DNA of 64,000 bases from contig CM074765.1 of NCBI GenBank assembly GCA_037355855.1, forward strand, positions 3,286,001 through 3,350,000, read 5' to 3'. This DNA comes from Pseudo-nitzschia pungens. Taxonomy: Eukaryota; Bacillariophyta; Bacillariophyceae; Bacillariales; Bacillariaceae. The notes beneath the pieces are model-generated. The model was not told where the DNA came from. It did no database searches and worked only from the letters and a program-made list of their open reading frames with translations. Below, piece after piece: positions 1 to 10,352 of the stretch. A program made the position numbers and the translations under genes. Within the stretch, counting starts at the first letter, position 1. Each line of letters begins with the position of its first letter.

Positions 1-1043
1 ACGGCAGACAGGCAGACGGGGAAATCCCTGCAACGGGGATCCAATTCGAAGCGCTCGCGTCCATCGGTGTAGGCGCGCTCGTACAACGGGGTATGCAGGG
101 CGTTGACTGTAAGACTTGGTACAGAATCCACGTCTACATCGTCCCCGCAAGTCTTCAGGGAATCGCCCGAATGAAAAAGAGAAGATAGCCGCGCATCCAG
201 ACGCGAGTCGGATGCGATCGCACATGGGGTCAGATCACGGCGGGTACAGAGTTGCTGAAGACTCCGCAGCTTGTACTTCTCATAACAATCATGCTGGGGA
301 AGGATCAGCTCGTCGCTTTGAAGAGGCTTGTCGTACAAATGGGGACTGAAGTTGGACCGTGTTTCGACGGGCTCCATCTTACGTTTGTTGTTGGACTTCT
401 TGGACTGCTTCGTGGTCGGCGCGGACGCATGGGGCGTCCCCGCGCGAAGGACAGACAACGTCGGATTCAAAGGATGGGATCCGTCGATGGCTTCTTCGGC
501 TTGCTCGAACTTCTTGCTCTTCGGATCCCAAGGGAAGTCTCGGGTAGCAACGACATGATCGCATGTAGCCATCTCATGCTTGGTTGGCTTGCGGGAAGGG
601 AAATAGGACACGACCCCATCAAGCAGGAGCTTGATGTCGAGGGTGTGGCCCGCATGGGGATCTTCAGGATCGGTATTGTCAATATGGATGGAGTGACTGG
701 ACTGCTCATCATACTGACGGGGCGTTTCACTGACACGATTGGGATGGCAGTCCCGTATCTGATTCGGGCAAATCAAGCTGTGGGACAACTTGTCGCCAAA
801 ATACAGGGCTTCGTGGAAATAAATCAACCAAACTTTCCCGTCGGTATCTGTGTAGGCCGTAACACAGGTCCCAATAGGAATGTTCTTGATAGGCTCGAGC
901 TCAGGCAAAAAAGGATGAACATCGACGTGGCTGACGACTTGGTCTTCAAGCAAGATCATATTGGAACCGGCGGCGGTCGTATCAGCGTGGCTGTCCAGCT
1001 CGCACTGTCCCTCAGGACTCGGGCGCGCGCGCGGCAGATCCAT
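1..1043 (-). CDS. Copia-type retrotransposon pol, partial (runs off left edge)
   Basis: On the minus strand an open frame runs from an ATG at 1043 to base 1 without a stop, so only the N-terminal part of pol is visible. About 20 residues in is C-E-L-D-S-H-A-D-T-T-A-A-G, the aspartic protease active-site motif in the D-S-H-A-D-T form I associate with diatom Copia-like elements. The rest (V-W-L-I-Y-F, H-S-L-I-C-P-N-Q-I-R) fits the protease-to-integrase region. Integrase, reverse transcriptase and RNase H would lie outside the window. The same frame continues upstream without interruption from the TGA that ends gag (1097-1095), so pol may be made by stop-codon readthrough rather than from its own ATG. 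The frame is intact as far as it can be read. Confidence 0.85.
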   Translation of the reverse strand, partial: MDLPRARPSPEGQCELDSHADTTAAGSNMILLEDQVVSHVDVHPFLPELEPIKNIPIGTCVTAYTDTDGKVWLIYFHEALYFGDKLSHSLICPNQIRDCHPNRVSETPRQYDEQSSHSIHIDNTDPEDPHAGHTLDIKLLLDGVVSYFPSRKPTKHEMATCDHVVATRDFPWDPKSKKFEQAEEAIDGSHPLNPTLSVLRAGTPHASAPTTKQSKKSNNKRKMEPVETRSNFSPHLYDKPLQSDELILPQHDCYEKYKLRSLQQLCTRRDLTPCAIASDSRLDARLSSLFHSGDSLKTCGDDVDVDSVPSLTVNALHTPLYERAYTDGRERFELDPRCRDFPVCLSA

Positions 1044-1094
1044 CTGGTACAATAGCCGGCCAACCTTACTTAATTTCGGGCACCGGCCGTCGTT

Positions 1095-3086
1095 TCAGTT
1101 CTTGGGGGTCTGTCCTTGGTTCGAGCCGTTGCCCTTCTTCTTGCCCTTCTTGCGCCCCTTGGGCCCAAAACTGTTCCCTGCGCCTTGGGTCGCGTCCGCG
1201 TTCGCGGTCGCGGAGGCAGCAGGCGTGGTAGAACTAGTGGACTGAATAGTTCGAGCTTTCTTCTGCTGGCGGAGGTCATACAACTGCTTTCGTTGTTCCT
1301 TGGAGAAGGTCTTGTAGACTTCATAGGGATACTGCTTGTCCTCAATCTTGCCGCTGTACGATCCACCCTTGTTGCTTCCTTGGTTGCCACCACCTTGGTG
1401 GACAGAGGAGATACTTCGCGCTCGCTTGGTTGCAACCGCACCCATCTTTCGTATGCCAAGGCACCTCTTGAAGTACGAGACGCACTCGTTGAAGTCCTTG
1501 GTGTACTTATCGGTTTCAAAGATCTGGATCTTGGGGTTCTCAAACCGATCGTCTTGGATGCTGTGGATGAAACGCATGGTGAAGTCCTCTTCGTCGTGCA
1601 ACTTGTTGTGGTTGGAGAGCGTAGTCTGGAAATTCAACCAAGTTCTACAGTGCTTCTCAAAGTCGTAGGTGCGGGAATCACCTGTATAGCGGGAGGTGTA
1701 CATGCCGGTACGGACCTTGTCAAGGATAGCCGCGACGTTGGTTGCGGAGAAGGCATTCTCGTAGAGATGTAGGAAAGCCGCCCGGGCGTTCCCAGTCGGA
1801 TTCTTCGCGTCTTTGTACCTTCGAGTGTAGGCCCAGGCAGGGCCATCACGAACTGCGTTGCAGAGCAACACCCAAACGTCGTGGTTGTCAGTGACAAATT
1901 GCGGGCCTTCAAGCGTGGCGCATCGAACATTATAATCCATCCAGTTGGAAAAAATCCCGTCCTTCCCAACAGTGGCGGATCTCTCTGCTGCAGTCACCGT
2001 CTCTTGCTCCTTCGGACGGATGACGTATGATAGGGGGAACCCTTGTTCATTGTACTGGAAGCGGAGGAACTGACGGAAACTTTCTTCCCATTGACGGAAG
2101 TTGTCAAGGTTGGTGAGCTTCGGCGGAGTAATGGACGAGGAGACGGCCTCCTTGTCGGCGGTCTGCATTTCATGTAGGCGTTGGCGAGTTCGGTCGGCTG
2201 CGAGGGGATCACTAAGCCAAGTATGGGCTGTAGGCTTGATACCAATGAGAGGTTGGTAGCGGATCCATTCCGAAAGAAGCTGAAAGGATTGTCGGAAGGA
2301 TAGTCCGATGAATACTCGTTCATGGTAGGGGCACATCGGATGACGACCCCCATTGAAGTCACGGAGGTACTTGGGAAGTTCCTTGGCAGAGAGCTGCTGA
2401 ATGGACTCGATGCTGTTGAGACCATTTCGGAATAGTTCGTCTGCCGTATCACTGTTACTGAAGCCAGAGAAGATTTTGTGGAGGTCTAACTCCCTTGAGC
2501 TGAGCTTTGCTCCATTCTTGTATCCAGAGATTCCACCATTAGCCTGGGCTGTGGCATGAGCTTGGAGGACTCCAGGACTAGCCCCTGCAGGTGCAGGAGC
2601 GAGAGCAGGAGCAGGAGCACGAGCGGCGGCGGCAGTAGCAGCAGCAGCAGCAGCAGTTTCAGCAGCAATCCGGGCTGCATCCTCTCGAGCGGCGGCAGCA
2701 GCAGCATCAGCAGCAATCCGGGCTGCATTTTCGCTGCGCATTGCTCTCAGTTCTTGAATAGCAGCAAGCAGGATCATTTCAGATCGAGGTTGGATGTCAA
2801 GGTTTGGTTCCTGTTGGACTCTGGAGGCTCCAGCAGGGGCAAAAGGAGGGATTTCAGGCGCTCCGACAGGGGGAACACCGGCTCCAGCGGCGACTCCAGG
2901 CGGAGGAGCGTCGACTCCAGGGACAGCGCCGCCTCCAGGGGCAGCGCCACCTCCAGGGACAGCTCCAGGTGGGGGAGCGCCGACTCCGGCTCCGGCTCCG
3001 GGGACAGCTCCACCACCATCTCCAGGGGCGGCGTCTCCGGCGGCGGCTGCAGCGGCGGCGGCTTGGCTTCTAGTTTGCTTGGCCAT
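1095..3086 (-). CDS. gag: Copia-type retrotransposon Gag
   Basis: 663 residues, starting at the ATG at 3086. Residues 1-190 are low complexity: an alanine-rich start (M-A-K-Q-T-R-S-Q-A-A-A-A), then proline/glycine repeats and alanine/arginine runs. Residues about 200-560 form the conserved part (K-L-S-S-R-E-L-D-L-H-K-I-F-S-G, a W-I-R-Y-Q-P segment and aromatic-rich helices), as in a capsid domain. The C-terminus is strongly basic (G-P-K-G-R-K-K-G-K-K-K-G) and I see no CCHC zinc knuckle, so RNA binding may rest on this basic tail. The gene ends in TGA and the next codons stay open into the protease. It is read toward the left edge; the 5' LTR should lie to its right, beyond 3.1 kb. Confidence 0.85.
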   Translation of the reverse strand: MAKQTRSQAAAAAAAAGDAAPGDGGGAVPGAGAGVGAPPPGAVPGGGAAPGGGAVPGVDAPPPGVAAGAGVPPVGAPEIPPFAPAGASRVQQEPNLDIQPRSEMILLAAIQELRAMRSENAARIAADAAAAAAREDAARIAAETAAAAAATAAAARAPAPALAPAPAGASPGVLQAHATAQANGGISGYKNGAKLSSRELDLHKIFSGFSNSDTADELFRNGLNSIESIQQLSAKELPKYLRDFNGGRHPMCPYHERVFIGLSFRQSFQLLSEWIRYQPLIGIKPTAHTWLSDPLAADRTRQRLHEMQTADKEAVSSSITPPKLTNLDNFRQWEESFRQFLRFQYNEQGFPLSYVIRPKEQETVTAAERSATVGKDGIFSNWMDYNVRCATLEGPQFVTDNHDVWVLLCNAVRDGPAWAYTRRYKDAKNPTGNARAAFLHLYENAFSATNVAAILDKVRTGMYTSRYTGDSRTYDFEKHCRTWLNFQTTLSNHNKLHDEEDFTMRFIHSIQDDRFENPKIQIFETDKYTKDFNECVSYFKRCLGIRKMGAVATKRARSISSVHQGGGNQGSNKGGSYSGKIEDKQYPYEVYKTFSKEQRKQLYDLRQQKKARTIQSTSSTTPAASATANADATQGAGNSFGPKGRKKGKKKGNGSNQGQTPKN

Positions 3087-4676
3087 GGTTGTCTTGCTTT
3101 GATTACCTAATTTGCTTCAGTTTCTAAACCAAATTCTTTTGTGGTGGGGACTGTTTCCATCCAAGTTGTCGATCGAAAGGTCTGTATCGATGACGACCAA
3201 AAGAAAAGGTGTCAAGAAAGGTATCACGTATCACGTCAGCATTTCCGTGTCAACAGTTTCGTGCCGACGTCTTCGAAGAAAGGTATCCACATCGATGGTT
3301 GGCTAGAAAGGTATCCATTTCCGGTCCGATGGTTGGATGGTTGGTTATGACCAAAAGAAGAATTCTATCTGGTCTTTCTGCTCTGCTCTGGACCAATCGA
3401 TTTGATTCTGAGATATGACTGATCTCAGGGTTCTTGGCTTGTCTGATTCCAAATTCCCTTGGCTAAAATCAAAATCGGTGGTATAGCAGGTTCGAGGTTT
3501 CGGATGGGACTGACGTCATGTCCTTGGTCTGCTGGACACTGTCTTCACTGGAAAGTTCGTGGTGGTCTGTCCTTTTCTTTTTCCAGCGTTGTCCCATCCC
3601 CGGCAAACGTCCCCTTGAATCCTGTAAAGAGATAACAGGGAATCATGGACGCTGCTTTCTCCACGTCCATCATGCTCCTTCCCCTCCGGACTGAGCCTCC
3701 ATGGAGCCACCATGACGCTCAGCTACTGAATATGAATACCAATAGATCCGCAGAGGTGGATGTGCGGACTCCGGTCGGTTCGCGGGTCTGGGGAAGGGCT
3801 CCCCATTAACATCAGGGATCTCACGATGTCAGCTGCTGGTCCAGTTTCAGCTGAGGTTTTACATCCAAGTGTAGGCATGGATGCCAGTGGTGATCAGCCA
3901 GCTGGGTTTCTTCACACGCTCTAGCCGGCGTCCCGGTTCGTAGTGGGTCGAGCGGTGGGTCTGATAAACTGTGTTGATATCCGCTCGTCAGCGGTCTTCG
4001 GGAACTTAATCGACTTGTAGATGAATCTTCTTATACTACGTACTGGAAAGTAGGCAAAAGCCTTAACAATAATAATACATAAAGTCCTGGCAAATTGTGA
4101 GTCTACAGTGGACTGTTCAAGGCCTATTGCATACACTCAAGCAATACAAAGCACTTCCCTAGAGGTACATCGGAATCGATCGAAAGGAGGGCATGATAGG
4201 TTTCTATTTTAGAGTGTAAAAGAAAGAGTGAATAACAAAGGGAGCTGAGCCAAAGCGCTCAGCTCTGTATCATGTATCGTGACAGCGCTCCGATAACTCG
4301 TATAATAACAGAGCTCTGTAGCTCTGGTACTGTATTCTACGGGTAGCGTAGCGGAGTAGCGTAGCTTAATTAAGCTCCGCTTAATTCAATCGTGTGCTTG
4401 CTTGCTTGCTAACGCGTTGGGTAACTGTTTGGGCCGGGTATGCGGTCATGGTACATATTATACACCAATGACCCGACCCCGGCGGTAGCATCATATCTTA
4501 GCATTGGTATCATGGTAGGTTAGCATCTTCCAGTATCTCGTAGCCTTAGCAACCCTAACCCTGTAGCATTTAGCTACACCATAAAGGTGCTTTACTCGGG
4601 GTACGTACGATTGGTACAAATCGTACACAACGACCCTAGTAAACTCTGCTAGCAATATTAGACAGGATAGGTCTGC
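3087..4676. other. Presumed retrotransposon leader and 5' LTR region, borders not found
   Basis: This follows gag on its 5' side and should contain the leader, primer-binding site and 5' LTR of the minus-strand element. The partner LTR lies outside the window, so the borders cannot be set by comparison. A minus-strand TTGGTATTCA around 3732-3741 is only loosely like a tRNA primer site. The segment near 3190-3330 repeats GAAAGGTATC several times. No gene seen. Confidence 0.35.
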
Positions 4677-4760
4677 TGCTAAGCCTGCTGCTAAGCCTGT
4701 TGCTAAGCCTGTTGCTAAGCCTGTTGCTAAGCCTGTTGCTAAGCCTGTTGCTGAGCCTGT
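4677..4760. repeat. 12-bp tandem repeat
   Basis: About seven copies of a 12 bp unit, AAGCCTGTTGCT, nearly identical, next to degenerate CTAGCA/CTTAGCA motifs that occur widely in this window. Confidence 0.9.
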
Positions 4761-6244
4761 ATGCTAGCAATTAGCACACAGCTCTAGCATTCAGCTCAGC
4801 ACTTGTTAGTCAGTTACTGGAGGCTGCTGACTGTAGCCCCAGTACATTCTCCTACACAGGAGCCTTAGCACAGATGGTAGCACCACCTTGAATATCTTCA
4901 TAGCAGCGTGAAGGGTTTTAGCGACAGGATCGGGATGGTGTTGGGGTAGGCAGCGTGCTGGGGTAGCCAGCAGGGGGACACGTTGTGGTCCGGGGGTGAT
5001 CGGCAGGATCGTGATCGGCTGGATCGGGAGCTGGGGTAGTCAGCGTGCTGGGGTAGCCAGCATGGGGGCGTGGGTGGGGTGGCGTCGGGGTGGTGTTGGT
5101 TGTGGTGTGTTTGTGTGTGGAGGTGTATGGCTGGGGAGAAGGGATAAGTTTTGTTGATCCGCTCCCACAGGGAACAGCACTCCTCATTGTCATCGGCTTG
5201 GTGTTGGCCAAGGGACAATGAGGTGAGCAGATGGGGAAGGCATCGTCCCGCACCTCCGTGCCCGGTAGCGACTGCGTACCTTGTGCGGGCACCGCATTGT
5301 GCCCATCTACGGTACGCGCGCTGTCGGCCCTCTCGTGACACTTACCTACCTACCATTGGGACCTTCCTCACATACGTCGTAGTGCTCGTCACGGCGCGCG
5401 CGGCAAGTTCACAGGTGGTGCGCGTGGAGGTGCGGGCGTGTCCCCACCCGCATCCTGCAGTTGCGGTGACCTGTGTCTTGCCCAACAGTATCCCTGTAGC
5501 GCTGTATCCCTGTAGCGCTGTGGCACTGTAGCGCTGTATCCCTGTAGCGCACGTGTGGTATGGGGTGCTAACTCCAAAGATACCAGGGTTGTCACGTACT
5601 TACGTCATTATGACAATATGGGTGTCAAAAACGACTCGACGACGACGACACCCACCAGTTTTGCAAATCTCTGTATTAATTCACTGTATTTTGCTTTTAC
5701 ACCCTATGCTACCATACCATGGTACCTTATTATTCTACCGATAGAGGTGCTGATTGAATGAGCCAATCAAAAAATTCGATTTTTCAGTACACGTACAAAC
5801 TGTACAGGAATATCAGTAGAAAAAAAAATTCGGTACATCATGATGACAATATTTGGTATCTTTATGGGTGTCAAACGACCCGACAACACCCACCGGTTTT
5901 GCAAATCACTGTATTAAATCACTGTATTTTGCTCCTTCGCATAATCACTCTTTTTGTGCTCCACTCACTATTTTCTTCAGGAATAACACAAATCACTGCT
6001 GTTTCGATTCACAATCCGACTTATTTTGAGCAGAGTTGCTTTATTGCACTCCGTCCCGAGAACAAAGAGAACCCCTACGGTAGGCTCTTGGCTCATTGTA
6101 CTTTAGTCCGAATAACGTCCTTGAGGTGGAAAAAGAAGGAATACCTATTGGTAGGACTTCAACACGCTCAAGTTCTTTGTTTTCGCGACAAAGGATTAAG
6201 AAGAGAACGTCAGTGTTCTTAATTTCCTTCTCCGCCCTACGATT
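4761..6244. other. Intergenic stretch with short repeats
   Basis: No supported gene. A minus-strand open frame of 147 codons at 4898-5341 is proline/histidine-rich and contains a duplicated C-W-L-P-Q-H-A segment that simply mirrors a DNA duplication (GGGGTAGCCAGC at about 4955 and 5050). From about 5485 to 5552 a TATCCCTGTAGCGCTG unit repeats four times imperfectly. Two related segments at 5620-5680 and 5850-5920 share GACACCCACCAGTTTTGCAA-like sequence, a diverged duplication. Confidence 0.6.
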
Positions 6245-7150
6245 CATAGATTCGAAGCCCGTGTCTTTCCCCTACGATCGGATCAATTCCAAGCCGAGGT
6301 GGTAATCATTCCCCTTACGATCGATTCCAAGTCGGTGTTGTACTAATTCATTCCCCCTACGATCGATTCCAAGTCGGTGTGGTATTTATTCCCCCTACGA
6401 TCGATTCCAAGCTGGTGTGGTATTTATTCCCCCTACGATTGATTCCAAGTCTGTGTGGTATTCATCCCCCCTACAATCGATTCCAAGTCGGTGTGGTATT
6501 TATTCCCCCTACGATCGATTCCAAGCCGGTGTTGTATTCATTCCCCCTACGATCGATTCCAAGTCGGTGTGGTATTTATTCCCCCTACGATCGATTCCAA
6601 GTCTGTGTGGTATTTATTCCCCCTACGATCGATTCCAAGCCGGTGTGGTAGTCATTCCCCCTACGATCGATTCCAAGTCTGTGTGGTATTCATTCCCCCT
6701 ACGATCGATTCCAAGCCGGTGTGGCAGATTGATTCCAAGCCGGTGTTGTATTCATTCCCCCTACGATTGATTCCAAGCCGGTGTGGTACTAGATCGATTC
6801 CAAGTCTGTGTTGTAATTCATTCCCCCTACGATCGATTCCAAGCCGGTGTGGTAGTCATTCCCCCTACAATCGATTCCAAGCCGGTGTGGTAGATCGATT
6901 CCAAGCCGGTGTTGTATTTATTCCCCCTACAATCGATTCCAAGTCTGTGTGGTATTTATCCCCCCTACGATCGATTCCAAGTTGGTGTAGTATTCATTGC
7001 CCTTACGACCGATTGATTCCAAGCCAATGTGGTATTCATTCCCCCTTATGATCGATCGATTCCAAGCCGGTGTGGTATACTACATTCCCTCTATGATCGA
7101 TTCCAACTCTGTGTTGTAGTCATTCCCCCTACGACCGATTCCAAGCCTGT
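6245..7150. repeat. 38-bp minisatellite, about two dozen copies
   Basis: A unit of 38 bp built from CGATTCCAAGTCGGTGTGG followed by TATTTATTCCCCCTACGAT is repeated head to tail. Copies differ by a few substitutions, and a few are truncated (for example near 6729, 6795 and 6897). The unit lacks stop codons on the plus strand and is not a multiple of three, so it produces long apparent ORFs in all three frames; these are not genes. Confidence 0.95.
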
Positions 7151-7640
7151 GAGTGACTCCAACCAACCGTGTTCCTTTCAACCCCTACGATCCTTCGATC
7201 CGTCGATTCGACCCGGTGTGTGATTCCAAGTCCGTGGTTTGTTCCTTCCAACCCCTACGATCCTGCATATTGTGAGCACCTACATATCACGAAAATCATA
7301 CTGAGAGCTGATCCTCTATTAATATTAAATGATAATCTAACGTAGGCTGCAGCGTTGTAGATCTAGTACTCTTGTAACTGGATGCGTTGTTGATCTCCCT
7401 TCATACCCTACGATCCAAGCCGGTGGTTTGTTTCTTTAAACCCCCATGATCTAACAATCCAAGCCTGTGGTTTGTTTCTTTCAACCTCTACGGTTCTGCG
7501 ATCAAAGCCAGTGTGTGATTCCAAGCCCGGTGTTTTGTTTCTTTCAACCTCTACGATCCTTCGATCAAAGCCGGTGTGTGATTCCAAGCCCGGTGTTTTG
7601 TTTCTTTCAACCTCTACGATCCTTCGATCAAAGCCTGTGG
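7151..7640. repeat. 63-bp tandem repeat derived from the 38-bp minisatellite
   Basis: From about 7440 to 7640 the period is 63 bp (TTTGTTTCTTTCAACCTCTA at 7471, then about 7535 and 7597), with GATTCCAAGCC and CTACGAT blocks still recognisable. It looks like a higher-order derivative of the adjacent 38 bp array. The part 7265-7400 is unique AT-rich sequence with no feature seen. Confidence 0.8.
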
Positions 7641-8330
7641 TGTCCCCCCTTAGCACAGTACAGTTCGCTTTGTCAGTTAGCACACTGAATATTTTACAAT
7701 ATTGGTCTGATAAGAGATAAGGTATGTAGATCTGGTACATATTGTACTACAAAGGCCCAGCATCATCATGCTTAGCATCCTGTTAAGTGTCCCCCTTAGC
7801 ACAGTAGAGTTCAGTTAATTAGTTATCACCCCCTGTAGATCTCCCAATATTGATCTGATAAGAGATAGTAGGGTATGTAGATCTGGTACAAGTTCTACAT
7901 AGAAGGCCCAGCATCCTGCTTAGCATCCTGTTAAGTGTCCCCCTTAGCACAGTAGAGTTCGGTTATTCAGTTAGCACCCCCTGTAGATCTCCCAATATTG
8001 ATCTGATAAGTGATAGGGTATGTAGATCTGGTACAAATTGTACTAGAAGGGCCCAGCATCCTGCTTAGCATCCTGTTCAGCCCCCCCTAGCACAGTTCGC
8101 TTTTTAAGTTAGCACACTGAATATTTATGATATGGCTCTGATAAGTGATAGGGTATGTAGATCTGGTACAAATTCTACTAGAAGGGCCCAGCATCCTGCT
8201 TAGCATCCTGTTCAGTTAGCATCTTGTAGATATTCTAACATGGTATTCATCTCTTAAGAGCTAAGGTATGTAACTATGATACATATCTATCCTATTGGAG
8301 GGCCCTAGTACCATCCAGTATCATCCCAAA
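7640..8330. repeat. Dispersed satellite family A, block 1
   Basis: Four units of about 145-150 bp, each holding CCCCCTTAGCACAGT, GTATGTAGATCTGGTAC, AGAAGGGCCCAGCATCCTG and CTTAGCATCCTGTT. The same family recurs at 12600-13380, 13660-13815, 15850-16010 and 22480-22920. Confidence 0.9.
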
Positions 8331-8334
8331 GTAT

Positions 8335-8705
8335 ATCAAATAGATGTGACATCCAAAGTATTGGGTATTTTGGACTCAGACTTTTTTTGTAGTCCCAAGC
8401 ATACATAGGGTGAGGACTATTGACACTGGAATGGTGGAAATATTCCATTTCTGAATTTACATAGGTCATTTTGTATATTTTCTAGTGAAATATGCCAGTA
8501 CTGGAGGAAATGTGCATCAAATAGATGTGACATCCAAAGTATTGGGTGTTTCTGACTCAGACTTTTTTCGTAGTCGTCCCAAGCATACATAGGGTGAGGA
8601 CTATTGACGCTGGAATGGTGGAAATATTCCATTTCTGAATTTAGGTAAGTCACTTTGTATATTTTCTAGTGAAATATGCCAGTACTGGAGGAAATGTGCA
8701 TTAAA
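8335..8705. repeat. Tandem duplication, period 182-184 bp
   Basis: Two nearly identical copies starting TCAAATAGATGTGACATCC at 8335 and 8517, with the start of a third at about 8701. They differ by a few substitutions and a 3 bp insertion (GTCGTCCC for GTCCC). Confidence 0.95.
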
Positions 8706-8993
8706 TAGATACTGTAGATAAGGTTAACTTACTGTAATTTTTTCGTGCACGAATGTACGATCTAGTGAGAGAAAGGTTTTACAGTAAGGTTTATGTTCCG
8801 GAAAAAAATATCTACGAATAAGATTTTACCACCCTTTCCTAGTACGTAATAGTAATTGCAAATGGTGGTTACACTAAATCTTAGTAGTAGGAAAAAATGA
8901 AAAACAATGATAGGTACTACCGGTAATTATAACATGTACGATCTAGTAAGAGTAAGGTTTTACAGTAAGGTTCATGTTCCGTTGCACAAAAAT
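8706..8993. repeat. Diverged direct repeat downstream of the receptor gene
   Basis: The segment GTACGATCTAGTGAGAG plus AAGGTTTTACAGTAAGG at 8756-8795 recurs at 8937-8975, about 181 bp apart. No gene seen. Confidence 0.7.
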
Positions 8994-9101
8994 CTCTATC
9001 CTCAGTTGATTCTACTCTAGTCTTCAGACAAATCAACTACTTATACCACCCTCTACTATTGTTAGTAGTAGTGACTGCCCTTTACTATTAGTAATAGTGA
9101 C
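8994..9101. repeat. Copy of the TCAGTTGATTCTA dispersed repeat overlapping the receptor 3' end
   Basis: This segment aligns almost base for base with 12228-12332, sharing TCTATCCTCAGTTGATTC, TCTTCAGACAAATCAACTAC and CCCTTTACTATTAGTAATAG. It contains the stop codon and last 22 codons of the minus-strand receptor gene. Confidence 0.85.
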
Positions 9102-10352
9102 AGCAGCAGCGGCAGCATCACGATCATCGCTCTCGGTGTCGCCATTCGTCTCGTTGCCGCTGCTGCTGTTCTTCTCGTCGCCACAGCTCCGACTACTAGA
9201 GCTTCCACCACCCTCCTCCTCGTCATCGACGTTCTCGTCATCGTCGACGACGGTGTTCTCGTTTCTAGCACCTCCGACGGTCTCCGTCTCCGTCTCCCTG
9301 TTTGTTGTTGTTGTCTGCGCCTTGTTTGGGTTCGTCGCAATAGTATTGTTGTTGTTGTTGTTGTTGCTGTTGTTGTTGTTGGCACGCGCGTTGGTGTTTA
9401 GGTCGGCATTGACGTGAACATTCCCGGCGCCGTACAGCTGAACATGATCCGGCAGATGACCGTGGACTCGCTTGTACCACAAAAGATACATCCTCGGGAA
9501 CACCAAAAAGATGGCCGGACCCACTGATTGCAACAAGATAAGTAGTTGCGTACTAATTAGAATGGCTGCTCGCACCGCGCCTTCGGGTTTCAATTCCATT
9601 AGGGTAACAAAATTAATTACCCAGTAAATTAAAATCACGATTCTAAAAACCTCCCACCTCAGAATTCTTCGGGTGTCTCCAACAGATTCCTTCACATGTC
9701 GAAGGCGCCAGGCAAAAACCGAAACGGCAACTGCCATTGACACGAGGGTGAAAAGCCACAACAAGTCAAAGACGAGATTTCTTGAGAAGCATTCTTTAAA
9801 GGGACCGAGTTCCTTCCCGTCTTCCGCAGTACCGCCATTTGCGATTTTGATTGCGATTGCGGTTTCATCGAAAGCGAAAAACACCACTGGCAAAGTAAGA
9901 CCAACCAAAAAGGGAGCGATGATGTGCCGCGCAAGAACTGTTTGGTTACGACGGAATTGCATCACTTTGTAGACCCGATACAGCTTCAAAAATAGGATTA
10001 TTTCCACGATAGATTCGCCTATTGTGTAAGACCATACAAAGATGGCGTAGATCACTCTGCACTCCAAGTTGAAATTGTCGAGAATAGGTGAAATTATTTT
10101 CAACAAAGCCATCTGATAAAACACTGTTCCAACCGTACAAAGCAATGATCCGAAGCACATTACAGCTAGCATTCGAGGTTGCCCCATCGCAACGATTGAT
10201 TCGTACCGAAACCAAAAGAGAAAGATCACGGATCCAACAGTGACAATCGTGGCGATAATGTCAAGAGAAATGTACACAGACAAAAACGGAAGCATCTCTT
10301 CTTTGGAAAATGTTGGTGTTGGTGTTGGTGCGAATGTTGTCTCCATTTCCAT
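9033..10352 (-). CDS. Seven-transmembrane receptor-like protein (class C GPCR-like membrane domain)
   Basis: 439 residues, single exon, ATG at 10352. Seven hydrophobic segments can be counted: about residues 25-48, 58-81, 98-128, 144-163, 188-211, 233-250 and 264-286. A Cys at the start of TM3 (L-E-C-R-V-I-Y) and one in the loop before TM5 (F-K-E-C-F-S-R) match the disulfide pair kept in class C receptors. The N-terminus is only about 20 residues, so there is no Venus-flytrap ligand domain. The cytoplasmic tail is low complexity: a long Asn run, then an acidic Asp/Glu/Ser stretch. The final 22 residues are encoded by a dispersed repeat. Likely a plasma or internal membrane receptor or 7TM protein of unknown ligand. 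The class C assignment rests on motif recognition only. Confidence 0.65.
   Translation of the reverse strand: MEMETTFAPTPTPTFSKEEMLPFLSVYISLDIIATIVTVGSVIFLFWFRYESIVAMGQPRMLAVMCFGSLLCTVGTVFYQMALLKIISPILDNFNLECRVIYAIFVWSYTIGESIVEIILFLKLYRVYKVMQFRRNQTVLARHIIAPFLVGLTLPVVFFAFDETAIAIKIANGGTAEDGKELGPFKECFSRNLVFDLLWLFTLVSMAVAVSVFAWRLRHVKESVGDTRRILRWEVFRIVILIYWVINFVTLMELKPEGAVRAAILISTQLLILLQSVGPAIFLVFPRMYLLWYKRVHGHLPDHVQLYGAGNVHVNADLNTNARANNNNSNNNNNNNTIATNPNKAQTTTTNRETETETVGGARNENTVVDDDENVDDEEEGGGSSSSRSCGDEKNSSSGNETNGDTESDDRDAAAAAVTITNSKGQSLLLTIVEGGISS

Noticed and set aside
252..1055. Plus-strand open frame of 267 codons
   Set aside because: It is the antisense shadow of the pol protease frame, which carries a recognisable active-site motif on the minus strand.
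3725..3750. tRNA primer-binding site for the Copia element
   Set aside because: Only TTGGTAT agrees with the usual start; without the LTR borders it cannot be supported.
4898..5341. Minus-strand frame of 147 codons with repeated C-W-L-P-Q-H-A
   Set aside because: Composition and internal repeats follow the DNA repeat; no domain or homology clue.
6379..7051. Overlapping plus-strand frames rich in I-P-P-T-I-D-S-K
   Set aside because: Products of the 38 bp minisatellite, open in all three frames because the unit lacks stops.
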